From: Chamaesiphon minutus PCC 6605
GTDB taxonomy: Bacteria; Cyanobacteriota; Cyanobacteriia; Cyanobacteriales; Chamaesiphonaceae
Assembly (NCBI RefSeq): GCF_000317145.1
Contig: NC_019697.1
Coordinates: forward strand, 5,406,886 to 5,470,885
DNA: 64,000 bases
Direction of reading: 5' to 3'
Positions 35,287 through 44,111 of this stretch are shown here, piece after piece; position 1 is the first letter of the stretch; every line of letters starts with the position of its first letter. The notes below the pieces were generated by a model. That model worked only from the letters and a program-made list of their open reading frames with translations, searched no databases and was not told the origin of the DNA. A program made the translations under genes and the position numbers.

Positions 35287-35307
35287 TTATGGTATTAACT
35301 ACCATAA
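35287..35307. promoter_or_regulatory. Candidate NrtR operator (8-5-8 palindrome)
   Basis: TTATGGTA (35287-35294) and TACCATAA (35300-35307) are exact complements around TTAAC. The site lies 29-49 bp upstream of the pncB start, where a repressor of the pncB-nadD-nrtR unit would bind. It was matched by symmetry and position only. Confidence 0.6.
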
Positions 35308-36306
35308 TATGTCAAGCGACTCGGCTACCGTATATTGATAAGTCAGCGAGACTGAGGATGAGGTTGGTTTACCCCCACCTCCATCCTCATAATTGAAATT
35401 GGCAAAGACGAATTAAAGGAGAGAGGAGTGTTTCGATCTAAAATTTGTGAGTAGCATCGTCGCTTGCCGACTTATCGATCGAATTTAGCATTCGATCCTG
35501 TATCCTCAACTAGCGATCTCTCAGACCATTTCGATCTAAATGGTATTAGAAATGACATTCGGGGTAATATTATAGAGATAAGCATCAATTACGGCGATCG
35601 CCGCCAGTGATGATATTACTGACTTTAGCAATCACATCAAATAATTGTGCAATCGAGTAAGTCGAGCGCACGAAGATGGAGGAGCAAAAAGAGCGTAACC
35701 AACACTGATATTGATGAGAGCGCAGAAGCTCGAAATTTGACGAGTCCAAACGATGCACAAAATAACTGCAACCTCTGAGTAGAGTTACAGCAAAAATAGT
35801 CAATATCGTGTCAGGAATCGGCTGTATTATCTAGTTTCGCGTCGCGCTCCAAGCGGATGTTGCAGAAACTTGCGTGCGATTTTAGCCGCTGTTGCGTCTC
35901 CACGAGCAAATTTTCTGAGGTTTGCAAGCCCATAAAATGCGGGAACGCTTCGCTGGAGTGGCAATCGAAGTTCTTGTTACTGGGGCAATGCCAATTCTTC
36001 GGACTAAAAATTTACAGGTCGATCGTTAGTTAGCAATAATTATTTAGATATCGATCTTCGAGTTGGAAGTCACGATCGATCCTAGTTGGCAATCCCAGTC
36101 TAATCGAATGTTTGGCAATATCTAGTAAATCGAAATCCATTGGTCTAACAACCACAGCCATCTGTCAAGTATAACTAGCCCACATCCCGATCGTTTACTA
36201 TTGCTAAAATTGTCATTAAGAGTACCTTTGCCAAGTATGCCGTAAGTTAGCAGTACTACAAATTTAATAAATGAATATGTCACTGGGTGGAGGTAAATTA
36301 AACTAT
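35308..36306. other. Long intergenic region between pncB and the RNase II/R gene
   Basis: About 1 kb. A 72-codon minus-strand frame (35585-35803) has no recognisable motif and no ribosome site, and I leave it out. Nothing else is supported beyond the promoters of the flanking genes. Confidence 0.5.
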
Positions 36307-38664
36307 ATGGAATTTTCGATCGCCACGTTGCTATCGCATGTTAGTCCTGAGAAGTTAGTTACCCCGAAAATATTAGAAAAGAAATTAGGTTGTGAAACCC
36401 CGTCAAGTGTCGAGCAGTTAGATCTAGCATTAGATTTGCTCGAAAAAATTGGCATCTTGACAAAAGAAAAGGGTAAGTATCGGCGCGAAATAACCGACCA
36501 AATTGTGGAGGCAAAACTCCGCTGTTCGAGTAAAGGTTTTTGCTTTGCCATCCAAGATGAGGAGAGTGCAGATGATATTTACATTCGCGAAAGTCACCTT
36601 AGCAATGCCTGGAATGGCGATCGAGTCTTGATTGAGGTCATCAAAGAAGGGACGCGACGGCGCAGTCCAGAAGGCTCTGTCAAGCTGATTTTAGAACGCG
36701 CCAACCCTTCGGTCTTGGCCAAAGTGAAGCGATTAGAAACAGGCGAATATCGCGCGATTCCATTGGACGATCGCTTGCTGTTCGAGCTAGCAGTAAACAA
36801 TAATGGGGATAGCCCCAGTAACGGGCACGAGCGGATCGATCTCGACCAAATTCTCGATTATCTCGTCCATGTCGATGTGTTGCGCCATGCCATCGGCCAA
36901 GATTTACCGATCGGTAAAGTGGCTAGAGTACTAGGTACCACAGCCGAGTCGGCAGCAGATATCGATATTGTCACTTGCAAACACGACCTACACCAGACAT
37001 TTTCCGCAGCAGTCGAAACGGCGGCAGCTAATATTGCTAGAGGATTTAAAGATCCGATTGCGGATAAACGCATAGATCTCACCCACTTACCAACAATTGC
37101 CGTTAGCGCAAACTCCGCACCCACAGATAGCGCGCTGACGATCGAGCATTTAGACGGCGAAATCTGGCGATTGGGCGTCCATATCGCCGATATTGCTAGC
37201 TACATTACCGCCGATGACAGACTCGATCGCGAAGCCAGAAAACGCGGCACCGCAGTATTTTTAGGCGAAAATACCATCCCCTTATTACCCGCCGCCGTCC
37301 ATCAGACGTGCGGATTCGTACCCGGAGCCGAACGGCTGGCAATTTCGGTATTTTTATCCCTCAACGAGCGCGGTGAATCGATCGAATTTAATATTCAGCC
37401 GAGCCGCATCAGATTGGATTGGTTGCTCGATCCCGATCGGGTTGCCGCAGTATTAGCCGACGAACCCACCGAAATCGACCCTCAAACTGTCGAAATCATC
37501 AAGCCGATCTGGACTGTCATCGCCCCAGCTTTTCGAGCACAGCGGCGGTCTAGGGGTGGTCTGGAAGTAGATTTAATCCAAAAGCAAGCCCCCTTTGCCG
37601 ATGAAGGGCGATTGGGAGTTATCTTCCTCGACGATCCGCAATCCCTGCTTACAGACGTGATGGTAATGGCCAATTATGCGATCGCCGTCCATCTCCAAGC
37701 TCTCCAGGTGCCAGGGATTTATGCCGTCCAACACAATCCCGAACTAGTCGAAGTCAACGATACGATCAAGTTAGCGATCAATCTGGGCTTAAATTTTGAA
37801 GGTGAAGTCGAAACCGAAGTCAGCGTTGCCGATTTGCAACGCCTGAGCCTGCAATTTCCCCAATCGCCAGTGCCGCAGGTACTCAATTATCTATTTAAGT
37901 CCCTACTCAAAACTACAGTGTATAGTACCAGCCCTGGTACCCACTTTGGACTGGCGATCGAAAATGGCTATACCCATGCTGTCTCACCACTGCATCGCTA
38001 TCCCGATATCTTAGTCCAGCGCGTGCTGCACGAAATATTTGCCAACGGACGCGATCGCAAAACCTCCCGCGCCAAAGAAATAGTCAACTTAGGCAGTACC
38101 ACCTGTCACGGTCAGATTACCTGGAACGTCTTCACACCAACGGTTCAACAAGAACTAGAAGCCCAAATTGCAGGCACGATCGCCCATCTCAACGATCGGA
38201 CTAAAATCGCCCAAGATGCCGAAAATGACCTTGCTGGCTTGCAAAAAGCCGAGAAGATGAAAGCGCGGACTGGCGATATCTTCCAAGGCTTAATTACTGG
38301 CGTCCAATCTTACGGTTTCTTTGTCGAAATCGAAGACTCGCTCGTTGAAGGCTTGGTACACGTCAGCTCGCTCAAAGATGACTGGTACGAATTTCGTCCC
38401 CGCTATGCTTGCCTAGTCGGACGCAAAAATCGCACCTCATATCGTCTGGGCGATCGCGTCGAAGTCCAAGTCAAGAGCGTAGACTACTATCGCCAGCAAA
38501 TCGATCTAGTCACCGTCACCAGCATGATGTCCGAAGCCGCCACCGATTCACCCACAGACGAAGCGGCTGAAGCTGAAGCTGAAGCGGAACAATTAGAATT
38601 ACTACCAACAAACATGGAGGAAATTGCCGAAATAGAAGAATTTGAACCCTTCAGCGAAGAGTAG
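36307..38664 (+). CDS. rnr: Exoribonuclease, RNase II/R family
   Basis: 785 residues from the ATG at 36307, which has GGAGGT 12 bases upstream; an earlier in-frame ATG (36271) overlaps that site. N-terminal winged-helix region (about 1-60), cold-shock-like domains, RNB nuclease domain with the LGVHIADIASYITADDRLDR signature (about 283-302 with its catalytic Asp), and a C-terminal S1 domain (GDIFQGLITGVQSYGFFVEI, about 658-677). An acidic tail of glutamates ends the protein. It degrades RNA 3' to 5'. RNase II versus RNase R cannot be separated surely. Confidence 0.9.
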   Translation: MEFSIATLLSHVSPEKLVTPKILEKKLGCETPSSVEQLDLALDLLEKIGILTKEKGKYRREITDQIVEAKLRCSSKGFCFAIQDEESADDIYIRESHLSNAWNGDRVLIEVIKEGTRRRSPEGSVKLILERANPSVLAKVKRLETGEYRAIPLDDRLLFELAVNNNGDSPSNGHERIDLDQILDYLVHVDVLRHAIGQDLPIGKVARVLGTTAESAADIDIVTCKHDLHQTFSAAVETAAANIARGFKDPIADKRIDLTHLPTIAVSANSAPTDSALTIEHLDGEIWRLGVHIADIASYITADDRLDREARKRGTAVFLGENTIPLLPAAVHQTCGFVPGAERLAISVFLSLNERGESIEFNIQPSRIRLDWLLDPDRVAAVLADEPTEIDPQTVEIIKPIWTVIAPAFRAQRRSRGGLEVDLIQKQAPFADEGRLGVIFLDDPQSLLTDVMVMANYAIAVHLQALQVPGIYAVQHNPELVEVNDTIKLAINLGLNFEGEVETEVSVADLQRLSLQFPQSPVPQVLNYLFKSLLKTTVYSTSPGTHFGLAIENGYTHAVSPLHRYPDILVQRVLHEIFANGRDRKTSRAKEIVNLGSTTCHGQITWNVFTPTVQQELEAQIAGTIAHLNDRTKIAQDAENDLAGLQKAEKMKARTGDIFQGLITGVQSYGFFVEIEDSLVEGLVHVSSLKDDWYEFRPRYACLVGRKNRTSYRLGDRVEVQVKSVDYYRQQIDLVTVTSMMSEAATDSPTDEAAEAEAEAEQLELLPTNMEEIAEIEEFEPFSEE

Positions 38665-38802
38665 TAAAGATCGATGCTATTTTGTCGATCGCTAATTGCG
38701 ATAACTACTCTCGATCGATATCGGTAAATTTAATATCCCCACCCCAGGTAGGGGCAATTCATAAATTGCCCCTACCTGCTTGGCTGAATGGGCACATTCA
38801 AA

Positions 38803-38835
38803 TCCCAACTCCCAACTCCTAACTCCCAACTCCCC
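38803..38835 (+). repeat. Heptamer array (TCCCAAC) before ubiX
   Basis: Four to five copies of TCCCAAC/TCCTAAC end one base before the proposed ubiX start. They make a spurious in-frame leader (SQLPTPNSQLPL) for the longer ORF. Confidence 0.75.
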
Positions 38836-39447
38836 TTGAATAAACCCCTCATCCTCGGCGTCACTGGCGCATCCGGCTTAATCTATGCCATTCGAGCCGT
38901 TAAATATCTCCTCGCCGCCGATTATCAGATCGAACTAGTCGCCTCTAAATCTACCTACATGGTCTTTCAAGCCGAAGACCAGATCCGACTCCCCTCCGAA
39001 CCAGAAGAACAAGCAGACTTCTGGCGCGAACTCGCTGGCGTCCCCACCGCTGGGAAACTCCGCTGTCACCGCTGGGGTGACGTAGGTGCCAACATCGCTA
39101 GCGGCTCCTATCGCACTCAAGGCATGATAATTATGCCGTGCAGCATGAGCACCGTGGGTAAATTAGCCAACGGACTCAGCGGCGACCTCCTCGAACGCGC
39201 CGCCGACGTCCAGCTCAAAGAAGGCCGTAAACTAGTAATAGTACCCCGCGAAACCCCATTTAGCCTGATTCACCTCCGCAATCTCACCGCGCTCGCCGAA
39301 GCTGGAGCCGCGATCGTGCCAGCCTGTCCCGCGTGGTATCACAAACCCCAATCGATCGACGATCTGGTTGATTTTGTCGTTGCTAGAGCCTTAGATCGTC
39401 TCGATATTGACTGTATTCCCATTAACCGCTGGAAGACTGATAGTTGA
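38836..39447 (+). CDS. ubiX: Flavin prenyltransferase UbiX
   Basis: 203 residues from TTG at 38836 (MNKPLILGVTGASGLIYAIR); an ATG at 38788 adds 16 residues coded by heptamer repeats and is less likely. UbiX prenylates FMN to the cofactor used by UbiD-type decarboxylases. The FMN-binding GVTGASG (residues 8-14), the MIIMPCSMSTVGKLANGLSG block (about 96-115) and ETPFSLIHLRN complete the family pattern. No ubiD gene is next to it. Confidence 0.88.
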   Translation: MNKPLILGVTGASGLIYAIRAVKYLLAADYQIELVASKSTYMVFQAEDQIRLPSEPEEQADFWRELAGVPTAGKLRCHRWGDVGANIASGSYRTQGMIIMPCSMSTVGKLANGLSGDLLERAADVQLKEGRKLVIVPRETPFSLIHLRNLTALAEAGAAIVPACPAWYHKPQSIDDLVDFVVARALDRLDIDCIPINRWKTDS

Positions 39448-39563
39448 TACCTAAGTTATTAGTTTTGAGTGAGGGGGAGAGGGGGAGACTGGGAGACGGG
39501 GAGACAAGGACGCTTGCGTTTAAACTTTCTATCCACTATTCACTATCCACCCATCATTAATTT

Positions 39564-40436
39564 ATGAAAATCATCATCCTCCTACTAGTACCAATCTTAT
39601 TAGGAATTGTGGTGGGATCGAATCTCTCGCCACTGATGACGGTAGTTATTCTCAATCAACCCACAGTATCGTTACCGATCGGGGTATGGCTGATAATTGC
39701 CATTGGAGTGGGGTTTTTGGCAAGCTGTCTGATGCAACTTTTAATCTCGATCGATAAGCGGCGGCTTTCGCGTCAGATTCGGCAATTGCAGTCGCGATTG
39801 CAACAGCAGGATGGAGATGTTTTTACTTATACCTCCTCTGAAACTGAAACATATTCAGTCGGCGACAAACCAGATCCGGCACCATCTGGAACCAGTAGAT
39901 TTCGCAGTTATCGATCGACTGCTGCCGATCGTCAGGATCTGCGCTCCAGTCAGCCTTTTACACCACAAAATCGTGTCGATGACGCTGATGATTGGGACGA
40001 AAAACCAGCATCAAATCGTCAACTAGACTGGGAAGATTCTCCGCCACCCCGTCCCAAAAATGTTCGATCGAACATCGATAACTCACTAATTGATGACGAT
40101 TCTCGCTTCATCTCTGAGCCAGAACGGCGGCACCGACAAGCTGACTTAGAGCCAGAAGATCGACCGCTAGAGCGCGATCGCGCCCAAACTAGTCGCGAAG
40201 TATACGATGCCGATTTTAAATTGATTCAGCCGCCTTATAAACAGCCGCTAGAAACTGAATTTGATGACGATCCGGACTCAGAAGATTTTGAGTACGAGCC
40301 AATCGATGATGATGACAAATCTACAGCTTCAGCCAAGCCAACATCGCCAAATCGCTCCAAACCTTCAAGCGATCTAGATGATGAAGATTGGGGCTTTGAT
40401 TTTGACGATCGGGATACACCAGTGAGGGCAAATTAA
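39564..40436 (+). CDS. LapA-domain membrane protein with acidic disordered tail
   Basis: 290 residues. Two membrane helices (IILLLVPILLGIVVGSNL, about 3-20; PIGVWLIIAIGVGFLASCLM, about 38-57) followed by a short coiled segment (RRLSRQIRQLQSRLQQQ) form a LapA/DUF1049-like unit. The remaining about 200 residues are polar, rich in Asp, Ser, Pro and Arg, and probably disordered (SEDFEYEPIDDDDKST). Function unknown; it resembles proteins of cyanobacterial membrane organisation. The N-terminus is intact and codon use is typical. Confidence 0.7.
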   Translation: MKIIILLLVPILLGIVVGSNLSPLMTVVILNQPTVSLPIGVWLIIAIGVGFLASCLMQLLISIDKRRLSRQIRQLQSRLQQQDGDVFTYTSSETETYSVGDKPDPAPSGTSRFRSYRSTAADRQDLRSSQPFTPQNRVDDADDWDEKPASNRQLDWEDSPPPRPKNVRSNIDNSLIDDDSRFISEPERRHRQADLEPEDRPLERDRAQTSREVYDADFKLIQPPYKQPLETEFDDDPDSEDFEYEPIDDDDKSTASAKPTSPNRSKPSSDLDDEDWGFDFDDRDTPVRAN

Positions 40437-40596
40437 TGGCGATCGACATCAAATTCTAGCTAACTTTAAAATTAATTGGAACTATAATTATAATTAAGTG
40501 CATAATATACTAATATGAAGTGAGCTTCATCTTGGTGAATACATGAAGTAAAGTGTATATCTGCCAAAAATATCCGTCGTATCCACGAATTAAACT

Positions 40597-40983
40597 ATGT
40601 CTAAAGTCGATTCCGTAGCAGAACCAACCATCCCTACAACACCACTGACTGGTAAAGCTTTACTTCAAAAAGTTAAAGAACTTTCACATCTGGCCAAACG
40701 TGAAACAGCAACACAGTGTGGCTATGTGAAAACTACCAAAGCTGGTGTGACCCGCACCGATCTGTCTGGATTTTACGATGCTGTGCTCACAGCCAAAGGA
40801 GTCAAACTTGACGAAACCAGTAGAGATAATCGCGGTAAAACCGCTACTTATAAGGCGACCGTTCACAAAAATGGTCAACTGTTGATTGGGGCTGCCTATA
40901 CCAAAGAAATGGGCTTAAAAGAGGGCGATACTTTCAGTATCAAACTTGGCTACAAACACATCCATTTGGTTCAAGATAATTAG
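40597..40983 (+). CDS. cyAbrB-type transcription regulator
   Basis: 128 residues. The cyanobacterial AbrB group has its DNA-binding AbrB fold at the C-terminus, seen here as TYKATVHKNGQLLIGAAYTK (about 89-108) and GLKEGDTFSIKLGYKHIHLV. The N-terminus (LTGKALLQKVKELSHLAKRE) is the cyAbrB-specific region. Homologues Sll0359 and Sll0822 of Synechocystis regulate carbon and nitrogen genes. The gene stands alone; no target can be assigned from the window. Confidence 0.9.
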   Translation: MSKVDSVAEPTIPTTPLTGKALLQKVKELSHLAKRETATQCGYVKTTKAGVTRTDLSGFYDAVLTAKGVKLDETSRDNRGKTATYKATVHKNGQLLIGAAYTKEMGLKEGDTFSIKLGYKHIHLVQDN

Positions 40984-41314
40984 GTCGAACGATAGAAGCC
41001 GTATTAATTCACGACTTCTGTCGCTTACTTAGGAAATCTCAGGGCAGTGCTAGTAACTGTCCGATTTTTTGTGTTTAAATGCACCCCGATCGACTTCCAG
41101 TCAAAATTGCCGCAAGGCGATCGAATCGCACCTGCCAGCGTGACAAACCAGTGTCGCGATCTGGTTGGGATTGCGATCTTCACAGTATTAACTACTTAGA
41201 ACTCCATTTGGTATATCTATTCTCTATCTATGCCATTCTATAGATGCAAACAGATACAAAGATAGATATTTTGAATGCATTGCCGCTCAAAAAAGATCGA
41301 GCGATCTCAATGTG
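40984..41314. other. Intergenic region after cyAbrB
   Basis: About 330 bp with no gene recognised. The sequence is AT-rich near 41200-41260 with a TCTATCTATGCCATTCTATAG direct repeat; it may hold the 3' end of the cyabrB transcript. Confidence 0.4.
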
Positions 41315-41449
41315 CTAAGGCAGTGGCTCGATCGCCATTAACTTGGCAAAAGTACCAAGAACTTTACCCAGTAAAGCTAATAGGGCTAGTAACACGATCG
41401 AGAACACGCGCCAAAATTTAGAGCCGATCGCAAAATAGGGGCTATTCAT
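41315..41449 (-). CDS. Possible 44-aa single-span membrane protein
   Basis: An ATG (41447-41449) opens a 44-codon frame: start MNSPYFAIGSKFWRVF, then SIVLLALLALLGKVLGTFAK as one membrane helix, then LMAIEPLP. AGGGG lies five to six bases before the ATG. The start codon is at the exact centre of the palindrome at 41432-41465. I recognise no photosystem or cytochrome subunit. It could be chance; no homologue can be checked. Confidence 0.35.
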   Translation of the reverse strand: MNSPYFAIGSKFWRVFSIVLLALLALLGKVLGTFAKLMAIEPLP

Positions 41450-41465
41450 GAATAGCCCCTATTTT
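41432..41465. repeat. 34-bp perfect palindrome
   Basis: Two 17-bp arms with no spacer (41432-41448 and 41449-41465), AAAATAGGGGCTATTCA and complement, with A/T runs outside. It may be a bidirectional terminator, or it may mask the start codon of the possible 44-aa gene. Confidence 0.75.
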
Positions 41466-41577
41466 ACGATCGGCGATAATCCGCCTAAATCTAAATGTTA
41501 TTCGCTGGTTATTTCCCTAGCAGTAGCCGATTTAGAGCGTTTAGTTCGTCCATGTTGGTAGCAACTAAAAGCTCAAC

Positions 41578-41611
41578 AATTAAAATTGTATCTATAGTTA
41601 CAATTTTAATT
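41578..41611 (-). terminator. Likely terminator after ureG
   Basis: A 13-bp perfect stem (AATTAAAATTGTA and complement, 41578-41590 and 41599-41611) with an 8-nt loop lies about 115 bp after the leftward ureG stop. It is AT-rich, so a moderate terminator. Confidence 0.5.
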
Positions 41612-41726
41612 TTAGCTGTGGCACACTGCGCCAACGTCGCCTAAATACAATAGTTAGCTAATATCAACTTTGCATTGCGACAAGCGGTGACAGATCGCTG
41701 TAAGAATAAATAGCAACTTCGATGAG

Positions 41727-42323
41727 TTAACGAACGCGATCGACAATAAAATTGACGACCTCCGCCAACCCAGTTCCGAGTTTGAGATTAGTAAAAATAA
41801 ACGGTTTAGCTCCACGCATCTTAATACTGTCGCGTTCCATAATGCCCAGATCGGCACCTACTTGAGCCGCCAAGTCGATCTTATTAATCACCAACAAATC
41901 TGACTTGGTAATGCCAGGGCCGCCCTTACGAGGGATTTTATCGCCACCTGCGACATCGATCGTGTAGATAGTCAGATCGACTAGTTCGGGACTAAAGGTC
42001 GCCGCTAGATTATCGCCACCACTTTCGAGGAAGACAATATCTAAATCTGTAAATTGGCGTTCTAATTGTTCGATCGCGGCAATATTCATCGAGGCATCTT
42101 CCCTGATGGCAGTATGGGGACAGCCGCCAGTTTCGACACCGATAATCCGTTCGGAGTCTAGAGCCTGACTTCTGACTAGAAATTGAGCGTCTTCTTGCGT
42201 GTAGATATCATTGGTAACTACGGCTAATTGATAGCGATCGCGTAGCTGCTTGCACAAACCATCGAGTAATGCAGTTTTACCGGAACCAACAGGGCCTGCA
42301 ATGCCAACGCGGAGGGGATTCAT
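41727..42323 (-). CDS. ureG: Urease accessory GTPase UreG
   Basis: 198 residues, full length. UreG hydrolyses GTP to drive nickel delivery to urease with UreD, UreF and UreE. The P-loop is [12 protein letters not shown] (residues 10-21); the metal-binding CPH motif lies in [17 protein letters not shown] (about 65-81), and the GTPase switch [11 protein letters not shown] and NKIDLA follow. No other ure gene is in the window, so the urease operon is dispersed here. Confidence 0.95.
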   Translation of the reverse strand: MNPLRVGIAGPVGSGKTALLDGLCKQLRDRYQLAVVTNDIYTQEDAQFLVRSQALDSERIIGVETGGCPHTAIREDASMNIAAIEQLERQFTDLDIVFLESGGDNLAATFSPELVDLTIYTIDVAGGDKIPRKGGPGITKSDLLVINKIDLAAQVGADLGIMERDSIKMRGAKPFIFTNLKLGTGLAEVVNFIVDRVR

Positions 42324-42327
42324 AATT

Positions 42328-42410
42328 TAGAGGGTAGAGGGTAGGCTTTAGGCTTTAGGCGTTAGGCGTTAGGCTTTAGGTTTTAGGTTTTAGGCTTTAG
42401 GCTTTAGGCA
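42328..42410. repeat. Heptamer array (GCTTTAG and relatives)
   Basis: About ten copies of GCTTTAG, GCGTTAG and GTTTTAG directly upstream of ureG on the minus strand. This is the largest array of this unit in the window. Confidence 0.85.
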
Positions 42411-42446
42411 ACAGTCTAAAAAAACTAGAATTTAGTGTAGATTTCT

Positions 42447-42507
42447 GGTTACCCACAAGGGGCACCCCTACAGATCGATTGTGTAGGGGTGCCCCTTGTG
42501 GGTACCC
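42447..42507. repeat. Palindromic repeat, copy 2 (26-bp arms)
   Basis: Arms 42447-42472 and 42482-42507 pair with one mismatch around a 9-nt loop GATCGATTG. The arms have the same sequence as the copy at 6179-6237 except for one base. Confidence 0.85.
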
Positions 42508-42555
42508 GGAGGTTGTCACAGTAATAGGATCTACGCATAATGGCAAGATCTGAGG

Positions 42556-43467
42556 TTACTTAGATTCTTGCGCGCATTGTTCTTCAGGACAGGATACAGT
42601 GATTTGACCGATCGCGGCACGATTGTCGTACTTTTGAGTTTTGAGATATTCATCATTACTTTCGGGATAGTCGCCCGCAAAAGCTCGCTTGCCGATTGGT
42701 TTGGGACGAAATGCCAAACCGCTGGGTTGCTGGTTAAAATTAATAAACTCGTGAGACTCGTTTTCTTTGCTTAGAGTTAGAGTCGCACCACCATAAACCG
42801 TGGCAGCTTGTTTGATGGGCGTACCGGGGCCGACACCTTGCTGCGTGCGGTAGCTAGGATTATCCGTCATCAAATGTTGAATCCGATCGGCATCGCCAAA
42901 ATTAGTTCCAGCCGGGTAGGGAATATAGTATTGTACCGTTCGGCCTTTGGTAACGGCGATCGCGTCAAAACCCTCAATAAAGTTAGTTTTGACTGGAAAA
43001 TTGTAGCCAGAACCAATTTGTGATTTTAGATCCCCAAAGGTCATACCAATCTTGGCTGCACCAATGCCGACTGGGGTTATTTGCCGATTTGGATCTGCGG
43101 TAGTTTTGAGGGGAGAAAGTGGCTCTGGCTTGGGGTTGGCTTTGATAGCAATCTTGGGTGGAACGGTTTCAATAGGTATTGGAATCGCGACTGGGGTAGG
43201 TTGTGGGTAGAGAGATGTTGGGAGTTCGGAGATCGTCGTTTTCGAGGGTTCTTGTGTCGGTTTGACTTTGGTGTCCCCAATGCTCGGTGTCGGCGTTGGC
43301 TTCACTGTTGGAGTAAGAGTCGGCGCGATCGTCACAGGCGATGGTGCCACAGGTGTAACTATCGGTGTCGGCGCAACCACCGCAGTCGGTGGCGGGTTTT
43401 TCTTGCCACATGCGGTTAATATCCCGATCGATAATAGACAGATGCTGAGGTAAATTTTTTGTTTCAT
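42556..43467 (-). CDS. Proline-rich lipoprotein, function unknown
   Basis: 303 residues. The signal peptide ends in lipobox LTAC, with the lipidated Cys at residue 20. A Pro/Thr-rich linker (about 25-120, for example APTLTPTVKPTPTPS) leads to a globular domain (about 130-300) with conserved-looking ITPVGIGAAKIGMTFGDLKS and GFDAIAVTKGRTVQYYIPYP, and two C-terminal cysteines (SCPEEQC). It should be anchored in the membrane and face the periplasm. No family is recognised. Upstream DNA is AT-rich. Confidence 0.75.
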   Translation of the reverse strand: MKQKIYLSICLLSIGILTACGKKNPPPTAVVAPTPIVTPVAPSPVTIAPTLTPTVKPTPTPSIGDTKVKPTQEPSKTTISELPTSLYPQPTPVAIPIPIETVPPKIAIKANPKPEPLSPLKTTADPNRQITPVGIGAAKIGMTFGDLKSQIGSGYNFPVKTNFIEGFDAIAVTKGRTVQYYIPYPAGTNFGDADRIQHLMTDNPSYRTQQGVGPGTPIKQAATVYGGATLTLSKENESHEFINFNQQPSGLAFRPKPIGKRAFAGDYPESNDEYLKTQKYDNRAAIGQITVSCPEEQCAQESK

Positions 43468-43506
43468 CTCTACATACCTATCTAGATAACTAACTTTTAA
43501 AACATT

Positions 43507-43836
43507 TTATATATCGATTTTACCTCTAGTAAGCAACTGATAACCACTGGCAAATGACAGCATTGCTATACAAAATGTCCATAGACTCGTTGGTTTTAAG
43601 ATGACACCACCACTTAAAAAGACCAGGATAATGCCAAGAGCGATGAAAATCCAGCCAAAGTTCCCCGTTTGTCGCCGCCAAAATGTCAGCGAACTAATTC
43701 CGGCAAGCAATGCTAGCACCGAAACCGTCGCCGATGTTTTGTGCCACCAGCTATAGTAGATAGTGACGAACATAATGTCCCGACCTAAAAAATAAATACT
43801 GGCAATGATTAATGCCAACCCAATAAATCTAGCCAT
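43507..43836 (-). CDS. Small four-helix membrane protein, unknown
   Basis: 109 residues from the ATG at 43836 (MARFIGLALIIAS); a longer frame starting at 43914 adds 26 polar residues without a ribosome site. Helices: GLALIIASIYFLG, TVSVLALLAGISSLTFW, FGWIFIALGIILVFLSGGVI and LWTFCIAMLSFASGYQLL. No family recognised. It lies 40 bp upstream of the lipoprotein gene on the same strand and may share a transcript with it. Confidence 0.6.
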   Translation of the reverse strand: MARFIGLALIIASIYFLGRDIMFVTIYYSWWHKTSATVSVLALLAGISSLTFWRRQTGNFGWIFIALGIILVFLSGGVILKPTSLWTFCIAMLSFASGYQLLTRGKIDI

Positions 43837-44055
43837 CGTAATTCCTACTATTTGAGCGATCGAGATTTCACTACCACAACTAGAAATCTGCTGCCGATCG
43901 CGATCGAATGTCAATCGCGCAGTTAGCCAGTCTTATCGGCGGTTGAAGTAAGCGTACCCAAATGTTCGCTCTAAGCAGTCAGCTCATCAATGCAACAAGA
44001 GCATCACGTTCGAGATCGCGATCGGAAACTCAAATAAAATCGCTATACCTCTACC

Positions 44056-44108
44056 CACTACGCACTATCCACTATTCACTATCCCCTATCCCCTATCCCC
44101 TATCCCCA
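44056..44108 (+). repeat. Heptamer array (CACTATC / CCCTATC)
   Basis: About seven copies, ACTATCC/ATCCCCT, ending 3 bp before the proposed GTG start of the next gene. In the longer reading frame it encodes a low-complexity peptide (RTIHYSLSPIPYPLSPL). Confidence 0.8.
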
Positions 44109-44111
44109 CTA

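Noticed and set aside
35585-35803. 72-codon minus-strand frame in the 1-kb gap upstream of the RNase gene
   Set aside because: No ribosome site and no recognisable domain; the cysteine-rich sequence looks like chance translation.
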